This document shows positions 1 to 8,515 of a stretch of 54,325 nucleotides of DNA, one piece after another. The notes below the pieces were generated by a model. That model had not been told where the DNA came from and made no database searches. It was given only the letters and a program-made list of their open reading frames with translations. A program made the position numbers and the translations under genes. The stretch's first letter is position 1. Each line of letters opens with the position of its first letter. Source of the stretch: Actinomycetota bacterium (GTDB taxonomy: Bacteria; Actinomycetota; Geothermincolia; Geothermincolales; RBG-13-55-18); assembly GCA_003598015.1 (NCBI GenBank), contig QZKE01000034.1, forward strand, positions 1 through 54,325, in the 5' to 3' direction.

Positions 1-269
1 TAATCTCGCCCCTGTTCGTGGGCAGGTTGGCGGCAACGGTTGGGTCAACCAGCCAGGCCGTGCAGACCGCCCTCGCTCAATCCCAGGGCGGGACGATCCC
101 CACATCCATATCCCCCCAGGTAATCTCCGCGGCCAAGGATGCCTTCGCTTTTTCGCTGGCCATCGCCTACGTGGTCGTCGTCGCGTTAATGATCGTATCG
201 TTTATCGTCGGCCGGTTCGTGCATACGGGGAGGAAGCCCACGGTTTCGCCGCAAGATGAGTTAGAATGA
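1..269 (+). CDS. C-terminal fragment of a multi-pass membrane transporter, probably MFS (DHA2/EmrB-like)
   Basis: The reading frame is open from the first base of the window, so only about the last 88 residues are present. The visible part has a polar, Gln/Ser-rich stretch, then an amphipathic segment with ISAAKDAFAFSLAIAY, then one strong membrane helix (AYVVVVALMIVSFIVGRFV) and a short charged tail. This resembles the last periplasmic loop plus TM14 of DHA2-type drug exporters, where a helix starting with an A-F-x-x-A pattern precedes the final membrane span. The GTG at 18 is probably internal rather than a start. Family assignment from so short a tail is tentative; another polytopic exporter is possible. 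The next gene begins 77 bases downstream on the same strand. Confidence 0.5.
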   Translation, partial: ISPLFVGRLAATVGSTSQAVQTALAQSQGGTIPTSISPQVISAAKDAFAFSLAIAYVVVVALMIVSFIVGRFVHTGRKPTVSPQDELE

Positions 270-345
270 CTTGTCGGACGATACTGCGCGCAATCGCCGC
301 ACCCGATCTTAGCCGCACATGCGGGCGGGGAGAGGAGCGACCGTT

Positions 346-1596
346 ATGCATTACGTGATAATCGGCAACGGGGGGGCGGGGCTCCGCGCCGCCCGGACCA
401 TCCGCAAACGGGACCCCGAGGGCACCATAACCATGGTGGACGGGGAGCGCTACCCCTGCTACTACCGCATGAGGCTCCCCGATTACATCAGCGGATGGAG
501 GGAACGCGAAACGGTATTCGTGGTGAAGGATGATTTCTATTCCGAGAACGATATCGAGCTCGTCCGGGAGGACCGCGTCACCGCGGTCGATGCGAACGAA
601 CACACGTTGTCCCTGGAGAGAGGCGGCACCATGTCCTACGATCGCCTGCTTATCGCCGCCGGGGCGAGGCCGCGCGAGCTCACCTGCCCCGGTCACGGGC
701 TGGACGGCGTGGTCTACCTGCGCACCCTGGATCAGGCGGAAGATATCATCAGGCGGGCCGGGGAAGCCCGGAACGCCGTCGCCCTGGGGGGAGGGCTGCT
801 GGGCGTGGAGATGGCCCGCGCCTTCAACGAGCTCGGCCTGGACACGCATTACCTCATCCGTGAGGACCGTTTCTGGCCCCAGATGCTCGACGCCGCCGGT
901 TCATCCCTCGTTGAGGAGGTCCTGGAGGAAAAAGGGGTCGTCCTGCATAAGGAGGAGGGTATCGACGGGATAAGCGGGGACGCGGGCCGGGTGGAGAAGG
1001 TCGGGACCACCTCCGGCAAAGAGCTCGGCGCCGACATCGTGGGCATCGCTATCGGAGTAGTGTCGAACCTTGAGTTCCTGGAGGGAAGCGGCCTGGAGTT
1101 GGAGCGCGGGATCCTGGTCGATGAACGCCTGCGGGCCGGCCTTCCCGACATCTTCGCCGCCGGGGACATCGCACAAGCCCTGGACGCGGCCAGCGGTGAA
1201 CACCGCCTGGTGACATCATGGCTGAACACCCAGCGCCAGGGGGAGGTCGCGGGCATCAATATGAGCGGGGGGGATGCAGCCCTCGAGGGCGTGGTCCCCT
1301 TCAACGTCATCGTCATCTACGGCCTGCCCGTAGCCTCACTCGGGCTCGACATCCCGCCGGAGAGAGAAGGGTACGAGGCACTCACGGGCGACTATCCCAG
1401 GGACGGCCGCTATCGCAAGCTCGTGTTGCGTGACGGCGTACTGGTTGGGGGGACGCTTATCGGCGACATCGCGGAGGCGCAGGCCATCGAGTCACTCATC
1501 AAGATGCAGGCGGACGTATCACCGTATCGCGACCGCCTGTTCGAGCCCGGCTTCGACGCCAAGATGCTCCTCGCGGAGTTGCGGGGCGGGCAATAG
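346..1596 (+). CDS. FAD-dependent NAD(P)H oxidoreductase (pyridine nucleotide-disulfide oxidoreductase family)
   Basis: This 416-aa flavoprotein has two Rossmann folds. The N-terminal FAD site is MHYVIIGNGGAGLRAA (GxGxxG). A second dinucleotide site near residue 150 reads ALGGGLLGVEMA and should bind NAD(P)H. The late FAD motif is IFAAGDIAQA. The general plan matches NADH oxidases, the NirB flavin domain and rubredoxin/ferredoxin reductases. I chose the ATG at 346 because the protein then starts directly at the FAD-binding strand and has a GGAGAGGAG ribosome site just upstream; an ATG at 319 in the same frame would add nine unlikely residues. A ferredoxin gene follows 141 bases downstream, so electron transfer between flavin and ferredoxin is a reasonable inference. 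The exact substrate cannot be read from the sequence. Confidence 0.9.
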   Translation: MHYVIIGNGGAGLRAARTIRKRDPEGTITMVDGERYPCYYRMRLPDYISGWRERETVFVVKDDFYSENDIELVREDRVTAVDANEHTLSLERGGTMSYDRLLIAAGARPRELTCPGHGLDGVVYLRTLDQAEDIIRRAGEARNAVALGGGLLGVEMARAFNELGLDTHYLIREDRFWPQMLDAAGSSLVEEVLEEKGVVLHKEEGIDGISGDAGRVEKVGTTSGKELGADIVGIAIGVVSNLEFLEGSGLELERGILVDERLRAGLPDIFAAGDIAQALDAASGEHRLVTSWLNTQRQGEVAGINMSGGDAALEGVVPFNVIVIYGLPVASLGLDIPPEREGYEALTGDYPRDGRYRKLVLRDGVLVGGTLIGDIAEAQAIESLIKMQADVSPYRDRLFEPGFDAKMLLAELRGGQ

Positions 1597-1737
1597 CCGC
1601 AACGGCCGCCATACATCCTCTCCAGGCCGGAATGGGCTATTCTCAAATGGCATTGCCTTGATTTTCTCTCTGTGTTATAGATTATTGGGGATTTTCGCAA
1701 ACCCCGGATGACAGTTCGACGTAAAGGAGGATTCCGA

Positions 1738-1935
1738 ATGGGAGAGCCAAGCGACAAGAGGCCCGTTTTCGACGACGACGAGTGCACCGGCTGTGGGCTG
1801 TGCGTGGATGAGTGCCCCAACGATTGCATCGACCTGAACGATGACGACGTGGCCTTCCTTGCGCGGCCCGATGACTGTGACGGCTGCGGAACCTGCTCCG
1901 AGGAATGCCCCTCTGAAGCCATCAGCATGGAGTAG
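1738..1935 (+). CDS. 2[4Fe-4S] ferredoxin
   Basis: This 65-residue protein carries two CxxCxxCxxxCP motifs: Cys16, 19, 22 and 26, and Cys47, 50, 53 and 57, with an extra Cys30. Such small acidic proteins carry single electrons between low-potential enzymes in the cytoplasm of anaerobes. The start is the ATG at 1738, preceded by a near-perfect AAAGGAGG site at 1723-1730; the in-frame ATG at 1708 lies upstream of that site and would be wrong. It sits between the flavin oxidoreductase and a Crp/Fnr regulator, which suggests one redox-responsive neighbourhood. Confidence 0.95.
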   Translation: MGEPSDKRPVFDDDECTGCGLCVDECPNDCIDLNDDDVAFLARPDDCDGCGTCSEECPSEAISME

Positions 1936-1995
1936 GTGCGAGGGGAGTTAAACCAGGGGGGCCGCAGGCTCCCCTTTTGACTTCGGAGGAAGAAA

Positions 1996-2715
1996 ATGGC
2001 TGAAAAAAAGGTTGATGCCTCCAAGGTCAACATCTTCTGGAAGATTCCCATGTTCGAGTTCCTGGAGGCGGAGGAACTCGACCGCCTCTACTCGCTGTGC
2101 AGCACCGAACGCTTCGCCAAGGGAGACTACATCTTCCTGGAATGCGACCAGCCCCGTAACCTCTTCGTGGTGGTCAAGGGAGAGGTAAAACTGCTCAAGC
2201 AGACGGAAGACGGCCGTGAGACCATCGTGGAGATGGCCTACCCGGGTGAGATCTTCGGCGAGGAGGCCATCTTCGACGGCCAGCCCTATCCCCTGACCGC
2301 CCAGGCCCTGGACGAAGTGGAGCTGCTGTCCATCACCCGCACCGAATTCTTCTCTTTCCTGCGGGACAATCCCGATCTGGCGCTGGAGATAATCACCGAA
2401 CTCGGCGCGAGGCTGCGCGAAGCCCAGAATACCATTCGTGCTCTGGCCATGGAGAGGGTGGAATGGCGCATCGCCCGCGTGCTGCTCATGCTCTCGCGCA
2501 AGGCGGGCACCGTGGAGGTGGACGGCGTGAGCATCGATCTGCCACTCACGCGGCAGGACATCGCGGACATGGCCGCCACCACCGTGGAGACGACTATCCG
2601 TGTGCTCTCCAACTTCAAGAAGATGGGACTGGTGGACACGGAGAAGGGCAAGATCATCCTCCGGGACAAAAAGCACCTGGAGGAGATGGTCAGCGAGGGT
2701 TGCCGCCAGCCATGA
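1996..2715 (+). CDS. Crp/Fnr-family transcriptional regulator
   Basis: This 239-aa regulator has an N-terminal cyclic-nucleotide-binding-type beta roll (about residues 15-130, with the typical YPGEIFGEEAIF turn), a long dimerisation helix (about 130-160) and a C-terminal winged helix. The recognition region reads LTRQDIADMAATTVETTIRVL. There is no obvious N-terminal cysteine cluster of the Fnr type, so an oxygen-sensing iron-sulfur cluster is not supported; the effector is unknown. The ATG at 1996 has a GGAGGAAG site 5-6 bases upstream. Position downstream of the ferredoxin and upstream of a glutaredoxin-like gene fits redox or energy control, but that is inference. Confidence 0.93.
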   Translation: MAEKKVDASKVNIFWKIPMFEFLEAEELDRLYSLCSTERFAKGDYIFLECDQPRNLFVVVKGEVKLLKQTEDGRETIVEMAYPGEIFGEEAIFDGQPYPLTAQALDEVELLSITRTEFFSFLRDNPDLALEIITELGARLREAQNTIRALAMERVEWRIARVLLMLSRKAGTVEVDGVSIDLPLTRQDIADMAATTVETTIRVLSNFKKMGLVDTEKGKIILRDKKHLEEMVSEGCRQP

Positions 2716-2875
2716 TCCCCGTAGCCGGCGGGCCGGCTTCACCCTGCAATCATGCATCCCGGCGTCCATGTGAGCGAGGTCATGGCGCTTACCCACCGCG
2801 GGGATAGAATTAGGGTTGTCTCGTGAGCGCGAAATGCCTTTATTTGAATTGAGTTGCCGAGAGGAGGCCCGAGAT

Positions 2876-3145
2876 ATGGCTGAGGTCAGGTTGTATTCCA
2901 CTCCCAGCTGTCCATACTGCCGCATGGCCAAGGATTTCCTGGAGGAGGAGGGCGTCGAGTTCACGGTGGTGGACGTTTCCGAGGACGAAAATGCCGCCCA
3001 GGAGATGGTGGACAAGAGCGGGCAGATGGGAGTGCCCGTCATGGAGCTGGAGAGCGTGATCATCGTCGGTTTCGACCGGGGCGCATACCACAAAGCCCTG
3101 GTGGACACGGGAGTCCTGTCCGATACGGCCGCGGGAGCCGAGTGA
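2876..3145 (+). CDS. Glutaredoxin-like thiol-disulfide protein
   Basis: This 89-aa protein has a single thioredoxin fold with the dithiol active site TPSCPYC (Cys12 and Cys15) and the cis-proline loop MGVPVME. It matches the short NrdH/YruB-like glutaredoxins that reduce protein disulfides in the cytoplasm. The ATG at 2876 is preferred: it follows a GAGAGGAGG site and puts the first beta strand at the N terminus. An in-frame start at 2816 would add 20 residues with no family match. Its partner is not clear; the B12-dependent ribonucleotide reductase at 8.5 kb is one candidate because it needs a dithiol reductant, but they are 5 kb apart. Confidence 0.92.
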   Translation: MAEVRLYSTPSCPYCRMAKDFLEEEGVEFTVVDVSEDENAAQEMVDKSGQMGVPVMELESVIIVGFDRGAYHKALVDTGVLSDTAAGAE

Positions 3146-3182
3146 GGGGCACGGCCAACGCCATGCAGGCCAGCCTTACGCG

Positions 3183-4214
3183 ATGATGGAGGCCAATCGT
3201 CTCGGACTGGATACTCCGCTGCTCACCACGGCCATGGGCATCCTTCCCCATCGCGAACCCGCAAGAGCCCTCGACCTTGCCTTCTCCCTGGATATCCCAT
3301 TCTGGCCGCAACTGCCCAACCTCTCCTACTCTGAGGACACCTACGTGCAGACGGTCTCCGGCATGCCCGGAGTCGAAGTGGACTATGAAGGCTTGAGGAT
3401 ACTCTTCCACGAGGACGATTTCTACGCTGGGCTTGAAGAATATCTGTCGCTGGAGCCCTCCAGCGAGATCTTCTCCGTCACGCCGGACGAATCCGCCACC
3501 TACCCGGGATTCCTGGAGCGAGCCTCGGCCGATTACCCCGCCCTGCGAGGCCAGTTCATGGGACCCATCTCCCTCTGCCTCATGGTCAAAGACCCCGAGA
3601 ACAAGCCCATCATCTACCGGGACGACGCCCGGGAGGTGGCCATCCGTCACGTAGCCAGCAAGGTGAACCGCCACCTCGCGGACCTGCGCGCCATCAACCC
3701 GCGTTCCTTCGTATGGGTGGACGAGCCCGGACTGGAGTTTCTCTTCAGCGGCATCACCGGCTATACATCCGAGAGCGCCCGGGCCGACCTGTCCCTCTTC
3801 CTCTCACTGCTGGAGGGACCGCGGGGCGTACACCTCTGCGGCAATCCCGACTGGGACTTCCTGCTGCAATCCCAGGTCGACCTCATCTCACTGGATGCCT
3901 ACAACAACCGGGACATACTCACCGGCTACCGCTCCGGGCTGGCTCGCCTGCTCGAGCGCGGCGGCGCCATCGCCTGGGGGGCGATACCCACCCAAACATC
4001 ACTGCTAGAGGGGAAGAGCGCGCAGAGCCTCGCCGCCCGCCTGGAGGTCCTCTGGGACAGGCTGAGGGAGGAAGGGCTGGAGAGGGAGGACATAATCGCA
4101 CGTTCTCTCATCACCCCCGCCACCTGCTGCCTGGTGAACCCCGACCTCACCGCCACGGTGGAGAAGGCCTTCGCCGTGGTAAAAGATGTCCGGGACCTCC
4201 TCCTCGTTGGGTGA
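3183..4214 (+). CDS. MetE-like (cobalamin-independent methionine synthase C-terminal domain) protein
   Basis: This 343-aa protein looks like a lone UROD/MetE-type TIM barrel. Likely zinc ligands are His and Cys in VHLCGNPDW (about residues 217-219) and a late Cys in ITPATCCLVNPD, the place where MetE has its C-terminal zinc cysteine. VWVDEPGLEF resembles the MetE acidic loop. The family's usual N-terminal half is absent, as in short archaeal-type methionine synthase cores, which take methyl groups from a corrinoid protein or another donor rather than directly from methyl-tetrahydrofolate. Ribosome binding before 3183 is weak and ATG at 3186 is equally possible. The methyl acceptor is unknown. 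Confidence 0.75.
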   Translation: MMEANRLGLDTPLLTTAMGILPHREPARALDLAFSLDIPFWPQLPNLSYSEDTYVQTVSGMPGVEVDYEGLRILFHEDDFYAGLEEYLSLEPSSEIFSVTPDESATYPGFLERASADYPALRGQFMGPISLCLMVKDPENKPIIYRDDAREVAIRHVASKVNRHLADLRAINPRSFVWVDEPGLEFLFSGITGYTSESARADLSLFLSLLEGPRGVHLCGNPDWDFLLQSQVDLISLDAYNNRDILTGYRSGLARLLERGGAIAWGAIPTQTSLLEGKSAQSLAARLEVLWDRLREEGLEREDIIARSLITPATCCLVNPDLTATVEKAFAVVKDVRDLLLVG

Positions 4215-4270
4215 CCTGCCGCAGGGATGCTAAAATCTTTGCGTAATCGGAACACGGATATGGAGCAGGG

Positions 4271-4762
4271 ATGGAGTTCTCGCTAACGGAGATGCAAAGC
4301 TCCGATTGGGAAGAGGTGCGCTCAATATTTATTGAAGGCATCTCCACCGGCAATGCCACTTTTGAGAAGGAAGCTCCGACTTGGGAGGAATGGAACGACC
4401 ACTTCATCACCGGCTGCAGGTTGGTGGCGCGATCCGGCAGCGAGATCGTGGGGTGGGCTGCCTTGAGTCCAGTCTCGAGCCGATGTGTATACGAAGGCGT
4501 GGCGGAAATAAGCATCTATGTGGCGGCAGCGGCAAGGGGGCAAGGGGCAGGTAGATCTCTTCTTGAACGGCTGATAAAGGAATCGGAGAATGCCGGCTTT
4601 TGGACCTTGCAGGCGGGCATATTTCCTGAGAATAAACCCAGCCTCGAGCTGGTCAAGAGTTGTGGACTCAGGGTGGTCGGCACCCGGGAGCGCCTGGGAC
4701 AGATGGGAGGCAAGTGGAGGGATGTCGTTATCGTCGAGCGCCGCAGCAGCGTTATAAAATGA
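4271..4762 (+). CDS. GNAT-family N-acetyltransferase (phosphinothricin/methionine sulfoximine acetyltransferase-like)
   Basis: This 163-aa protein has a complete GNAT fold. The acetyl-CoA pyrophosphate loop is ARGQGAGRSLL (about residues 92-102), preceded by the EISIYV strand. The last third, with QAGIFPENKPSLELVKSCG, is characteristic of the PAT/MddA branch that acetylates small amino-acid analogues such as methionine sulfoximine or phosphinothricin. A GGAGCAGGG site lies just before the ATG. It is likely a single-gene unit between the MetE-like and flavoenzyme genes. Substrate assignment is by resemblance only. Confidence 0.88.
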   Translation: MEFSLTEMQSSDWEEVRSIFIEGISTGNATFEKEAPTWEEWNDHFITGCRLVARSGSEIVGWAALSPVSSRCVYEGVAEISIYVAAAARGQGAGRSLLERLIKESENAGFWTLQAGIFPENKPSLELVKSCGLRVVGTRERLGQMGGKWRDVVIVERRSSVIK

Positions 4763-4792
4763 GCTATCGTCCGGTGATCACAGCTAAAAAAT

Positions 4793-6463
4793 GTGCGCGA
4801 AGAAATGGGGTCTTACCTTATGCTACACGACGAAGCCTTTAGGGAACTTGAGCAAGCGGTGGGAGAGGAGAACGTCTCCCGCGAGCCCGGCGTGCTCGAC
4901 TCTTACGCCTGGCAGCCCTTCCTTAACGAGGACCCGGAGCTGTGGACGGTCCGCCCCGAGGCGGTGGTTCTGCCCGGGTCCACCGCGGAAGTGAGGGCTG
5001 TGGTGAGGGCCTGCAACCGCCACGGCCTCAAGTTCAAGGCCTTGTGCACCGGATGGGGGGTGCACGCCGGGCCTACCAGCGAGGGAGTGGTCCAGGTGGA
5101 CCTGCGCCGCATGGACCGTATCCTGGAGATAGACGAGAAGAACATGATCGCGGTGGTGGAGCCCTACGTGAGCGGCGCCCAGCTGCAGGCGGAGGCCATG
5201 AAGCGTGGTCTCAATACCCACCTCATCGGGGCGGGGCCCGTGTGCTCCCCCCTGGCCAGCGCCACCTCCATGCACGGCGTGGGGCACGACGGCATCTACA
5301 TGAGCTACAGCCCCCGCAACGTCCTGGGCGTGGAATGGGTGCTGCCCGACGGCGAGCTGCTGCGGCTGGGCACCCCAGGCGCGGGTGAGAGCTGGTTCTG
5401 CGGAGACGGCCCCGGCCCCTCCCTGCGGGGCATCATGCGCGGCGCCTCCGGGGCCTTCGGCGGCCTGGGGGTCTTCACCAAGTGTGCCCTCAAGCTCTTC
5501 AACTGGCCGGGCCCTCCCCTCATGCAAGCCGAGGGCACCGTGTTCGATTCCGTGGTGGAGCAGCCGGAAAACCTGCGCTTCTACGGCTGCGTCTTCCACG
5601 AGGCCGGGGATTTCGCGGACGCCATGTACGACCTGGGCGAGGCGGAGATAGGGTACCTGTGCCTCAGAGTGACCATGGGCTCCTTCCCCATGGCCATGGC
5701 CCCCAAGCTCTACCGCAAGATCATGCAGACCCGTAACATCAGGAGTATCGTGTACGACGTGCTCAGGTACCCTTTCACCATCCTCCTGGCGGGTGACTCC
5801 CTGGCCGAGCTGGCATACCAGGAGGCGGTGCTCAAGCGCATCGTCCTGGAGCGCAACGGGGTTCTACTGGACATGCAGGCTTCTCCCGTGGCCCCCATGC
5901 TCCCCTTGAACCTCATCCGCGCCAGCCTCATCCCTGCGGCCTTCCGCCTCGGCGGCACCTTCTGCACCAACCTGGACGAGAACGACGCCCTGGATTCCCA
6001 GATGCCCTGGGCCGACGCCATCGCCGAGGTGAAGAAGGAATGGATAGCCCGGGGCGCCATCCTGGACGACGGCGCCGAGAATCCCTACTTCGTGCCCTAC
6101 GAGAACAACACCTGGGCCCACTGCGAGGTGGTGCACATGTACAGCGTCCACGACGAGGAGAGCCTGGAGGCCTTAAAGCCCATCGCCTTCCTCTCCACTC
6201 TCGAAGCCATCGAGCGCTGCATGACCCCCCTCTCGGTGCTCACCCCGGAGGTGCGCAAGGCCTTGAGCCCCCTGGCGGGCGACTTCAACCGCTGGCAGAA
6301 AAAGATCTCGGCCGGTTTCGACCCCGGGGAGGCCGCCGATGCCGGCCTGTACACCGCGGAGAAGGACTTCGACACCTCGGGAGTCAACCGCGAGAAGGTC
6401 GCGCGCTTCCAGAGACTCAGTGAGCGTTTGAAGTGGAGCGAGGGGGGGCCGCCGGAGCAGTAA
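4793..6463 (+). CDS. FAD-linked oxidase (VAO/GlcD-type flavoenzyme)
   Basis: This 556-aa protein has the PP-loop type FAD-binding domain in its first 230 residues: RPEAVVLPGSTAEVRAVVRA, then the GWGVHAGPTSEGVV phosphate-binding loop and ASATSMHGVGHDGIYM. The remaining 320 residues form a substrate cap. Related enzymes oxidise hydroxy-acids, alkyl ethers or phenolic alcohols. Here the substrate is not evident and no electron-acceptor subunit (GlcF-like CCG protein) adjoins it. The start is uncertain: GTG at 4793, ATG at 4805 and ATG at 4820 are all in frame, with no strong ribosome site. The gene stops 52 bases before the convergent end of the winged-helix gene on the other strand. Confidence 0.85.
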   Translation: MREEMGSYLMLHDEAFRELEQAVGEENVSREPGVLDSYAWQPFLNEDPELWTVRPEAVVLPGSTAEVRAVVRACNRHGLKFKALCTGWGVHAGPTSEGVVQVDLRRMDRILEIDEKNMIAVVEPYVSGAQLQAEAMKRGLNTHLIGAGPVCSPLASATSMHGVGHDGIYMSYSPRNVLGVEWVLPDGELLRLGTPGAGESWFCGDGPGPSLRGIMRGASGAFGGLGVFTKCALKLFNWPGPPLMQAEGTVFDSVVEQPENLRFYGCVFHEAGDFADAMYDLGEAEIGYLCLRVTMGSFPMAMAPKLYRKIMQTRNIRSIVYDVLRYPFTILLAGDSLAELAYQEAVLKRIVLERNGVLLDMQASPVAPMLPLNLIRASLIPAAFRLGGTFCTNLDENDALDSQMPWADAIAEVKKEWIARGAILDDGAENPYFVPYENNTWAHCEVVHMYSVHDEESLEALKPIAFLSTLEAIERCMTPLSVLTPEVRKALSPLAGDFNRWQKKISAGFDPGEAADAGLYTAEKDFDTSGVNREKVARFQRLSERLKWSEGGPPEQ

Positions 6464-6515
6464 GCGGCTCGCAGAGTCACTGGGGACCTCTTCCCGGCAT
6501 GCATAATGCGGTTCT

Positions 6516-7559
6516 TCAGTCGATGGTGTAGGACCTCAAGATCTTCATGACACTATCCAGGAACGCTATCAGCGCTTCCTTGTGCTCCTCTCCTTTCAGC
6601 CTTCCGGTGTCGGGAGCAGGCAGGCGCAACAGCGGCTCTCCGGCGTTTCTCAGCATGGGAACGATCCCCACCATGAGGTCGCGCGCCCTCTCGGCCGAGA
6701 GGAATTCATTCTCATATGCATCCCGATGTTTTCGCCAATCGGAGATAACCATATCAAAGGCGCGGAAGACGTCGCTCCACACGAAGAAGACCGGCCGCTT
6801 CCTTCCCAGCCCGAGTGAGGCCGCCATGTTCTCACGGTCGATCCAGTAGTAAGCGTGCCCGCGACCTCCTCTCTTATGTGCAATTCCGGCGCTAACGAGA
6901 TCCTCGAGTACGCCGTATACGCTTCCCTGCTGATACTTGATCTTCGCGGCGATACCGCGCGAGCTCCCACCTTCATTCGTAAACAAATAGGTCATCACAT
7001 CCGCGCGCGTGCCACCCCCGTAGTAGTCCCTGAGACGGAGCATGAGGTTGGCCGGATTGCCTAGGTCCGGCTGGCCCGAATGGCGGCGTATCCTGGGGCT
7101 TCCCTTAAGCAGCTTCCATTTCAAGAATATCTTGTCGGGCTGTTTGCGCCCCCGTACATAGCGGCCCTTCTCGCGGCGGAACAGTTCCTCGGTTTCCATG
7201 CCGACCAGGGCTTCACGTGCCTCTCCTATCACCCCCGGAAACAGGTTTTCTCCCACATCGTTCGCGGCGTATTCCAGTACCGCCCCGAGTATCCTCTGCG
7301 TTTCCGGACCGAAGGCACGGGATACCCTTTTGAGCCGCCACGGCTTCAGGAGCCCATGGTTGACGATCGTCCAATCCATCGCCTCATCGAAAATCCTGGC
7401 GTCATCCCTTCCCCATACGCACGTCCCGACCAGCAACGCCTCGGGATCGATCACCGACCCGCGACACGGCTCCTCCACCACGTAGGCCCCCAATGCGGAC
7501 CAGTGGCTCCATACGATCTCGTCAATCGTTTTCGCCAAGCCCTCCAGCCGATTCTCCAT
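6516..7559 (-). CDS. Winged-helix protein of unknown function (possible AbiEi-type or autoregulatory antitoxin-like)
   Basis: This 347-aa soluble protein has an N-terminal part rich in Trp (WSHWSALGAYVVEE, DPEALLVGTCVWG) and a winged-helix-like region near residues 195-250: MTYLFTNEGGSSRGIAAKIK followed by a VYGVLEDLVSAGI helix and a glycine/arginine-rich wing. I do not know a function. Similar proteins occur in many genomes next to small ORFs or nucleotidyltransferases. The ATG at 7559 has a GAGGAGATCGG ribosome site. It overlaps the 3' end of a 59-residue ORF by 38 bases, and two palindromes lie in front of that ORF, so the pair is probably an autoregulated operon. Whether it is a toxin/antitoxin unit is conjecture. 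Confidence 0.6.
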   Translation of the reverse strand: MENRLEGLAKTIDEIVWSHWSALGAYVVEEPCRGSVIDPEALLVGTCVWGRDDARIFDEAMDWTIVNHGLLKPWRLKRVSRAFGPETQRILGAVLEYAANDVGENLFPGVIGEAREALVGMETEELFRREKGRYVRGRKQPDKIFLKWKLLKGSPRIRRHSGQPDLGNPANLMLRLRDYYGGGTRADVMTYLFTNEGGSSRGIAAKIKYQQGSVYGVLEDLVSAGIAHKRGGRGHAYYWIDRENMAASLGLGRKRPVFFVWSDVFRAFDMVISDWRKHRDAYENEFLSAERARDLMVGIVPMLRNAGEPLLRLPAPDTGRLKGEEHKEALIAFLDSVMKILRSYTID

Positions 7560-7701
7560 GTCCGATCTCCTCGAGTACTGCCACTATCTCCGGCAGTTTA
7601 TCCCTATCTTGTGCAAGACACCAGGCGGCGGCCGTCCTCGCCTCTTCATCGGATGCCTGCATCTTGACAAGATCCTCCTCCGCCTTACGATGGTCCATCA
7701 T
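7522..7701 (-). CDS. Small charged protein (59 aa), first gene of the winged-helix pair
   Basis: The protein is 59 aa, acidic and mostly helical (MMDHRKAEEDLVKMQASDEE, then KLPEIVAVLEEIG). The start at 7701 is chosen because a GAGAGGACC ribosome site lies 7-8 bases upstream. The longer frame beginning at 7728 would start inside the operator repeat. It overlaps the winged-helix gene by 38 bases, so translation of the two is probably coupled. No family is recognised. A role as a partner or inhibitor of the downstream protein is inferred only from the gene order and overlap. Confidence 0.55.
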   Translation of the reverse strand: MMDHRKAEEDLVKMQASDEEARTAAAWCLAQDRDKLPEIVAVLEEIGHGESAGGLGEND

Positions 7702-7720
7702 GGCGCTGGTCCTCTCGAAT

Positions 7721-7763
7721 GTTATCATTATTATTAGTAACTGTTATCATTATTATTGATAAC
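7721..7763. promoter_or_regulatory. Two tandem palindromic operator-like sites
   Basis: Bases 7743-7763 read GTTATCA-TTATTAT-TGATAAC, a perfect inverted repeat with 7-base arms. Bases 7721-7741 carry the same sequence with a slightly imperfect right arm (TAGTAAC). The centres are 22 bp apart, about two helical turns. They lie directly upstream of the small ORF and are strongly AT-rich in a GC-rich setting. The likely reader is the winged-helix protein of this operon. Confidence 0.65.
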
Positions 7764-7785
7764 TATACGCGCATGTCAAACCCCG

Positions 7786-7936
7786 CGGCGCGCGACCGAG
7801 GCGCCTGTGCCGAGTGCATCCGAAGTGTACTCTACGAGTACGCCTGTGGGAGCGCAACACAGCCCCGCAAGGGCGGGACAAGCGGTCTGGGGATGCAGCG
7901 GTGAACGCATGCCAGCGTATTTTTAATCGGGGTACT
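7786..7936. repeat. Dispersed intergenic repeat, copy 1
   Basis: This segment is closely similar to 54034-54162. Shared blocks include GCGCGCGACCGAGGCG, GTACGCCTGTGGGA, CAGCCCCGCAAGG and CGGGACAAGCGGTCTGGGG, in the same order and orientation, ending near TCGGGGTACT. The unit is rich in short inverted repeats such as GTACTC/GAGTAC. No protein is supported here. It may be a mobile palindromic (REP/MITE-like) unit or a structured RNA. Confidence 0.7.
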
Positions 7937-7956
7937 GAGTACAAGAACAGATACCA

Positions 7957-8379
7957 CTACTTCTCTCTCGCCCTTTTCTCGTTCTCCGCTATACGCGCCT
8001 TGACCAGCTTCTTCACCAGGGGCGCCGGGAGCGGCCGCTCGGGAGAGAAGTGGATGGTCCCGCCGCTGACGTTAAAACCCTTGATGTCCGCGGCCCGGGC
8101 GCGCACCAGGTCCGGGCTCATGACGTAGAAGCTCAGATGGTTCTTCTGGACGGCGAAGCCCACGAGGTCGCCGTGGTATTTATAGACCGGGATCTGGTAT
8201 TTCAGGGTCTCGACGGCCTGCGGCGCGGCGGCGATGATGGTCGCGCGCAGGTCCGCGAGGGCGGCCCGCGCTTCTTCCGGAACGGCAGCGAGATAATCGT
8301 CTACATCCCCGGGCGGGGCCTGCTTGCCCATGCTATCCGGCTTACGTGCTTGGCCCGCGTTCTTCTTCTCTTTCTCCAT
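7957..8379 (-). CDS. DUF1801 family protein
   Basis: This 140-aa protein fits the DUF1801/YdhG family: DVDDYLAAVPEEARAALADL, then ETLKYQIPVYKYHGDLVGFA, then FYVMSPDL and the late VSGGTIHFSPERPLP. The first 20 residues are lysine-rich and probably disordered. Family members are small alpha/beta proteins of unresolved biochemical role, sometimes annotated as iron-related. The ATG has a GGGGAGGGCGG upstream site; an internal Met at residue 17 is an alternative start. The gene is monocistronic and divergent from nrdJ. Confidence 0.85.
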   Translation of the reverse strand: MEKEKKNAGQARKPDSMGKQAPPGDVDDYLAAVPEEARAALADLRATIIAAAPQAVETLKYQIPVYKYHGDLVGFAVQKNHLSFYVMSPDLVRARAADIKGFNVSGGTIHFSPERPLPAPLVKKLVKARIAENEKRAREK

Positions 8380-8515
8380 CCGCCCTCCCCGGGATCTCTG
8401 CCTCAGACACTACGTGTATCATGCTACACGTCAGTAGCGGCGGGTACAATGAATGAGTAGGGAGGGGTTTCTCCGCAAGGAACCCCGCAGGAAAACCGGT
8501 TGATGGAGGAGAGCC

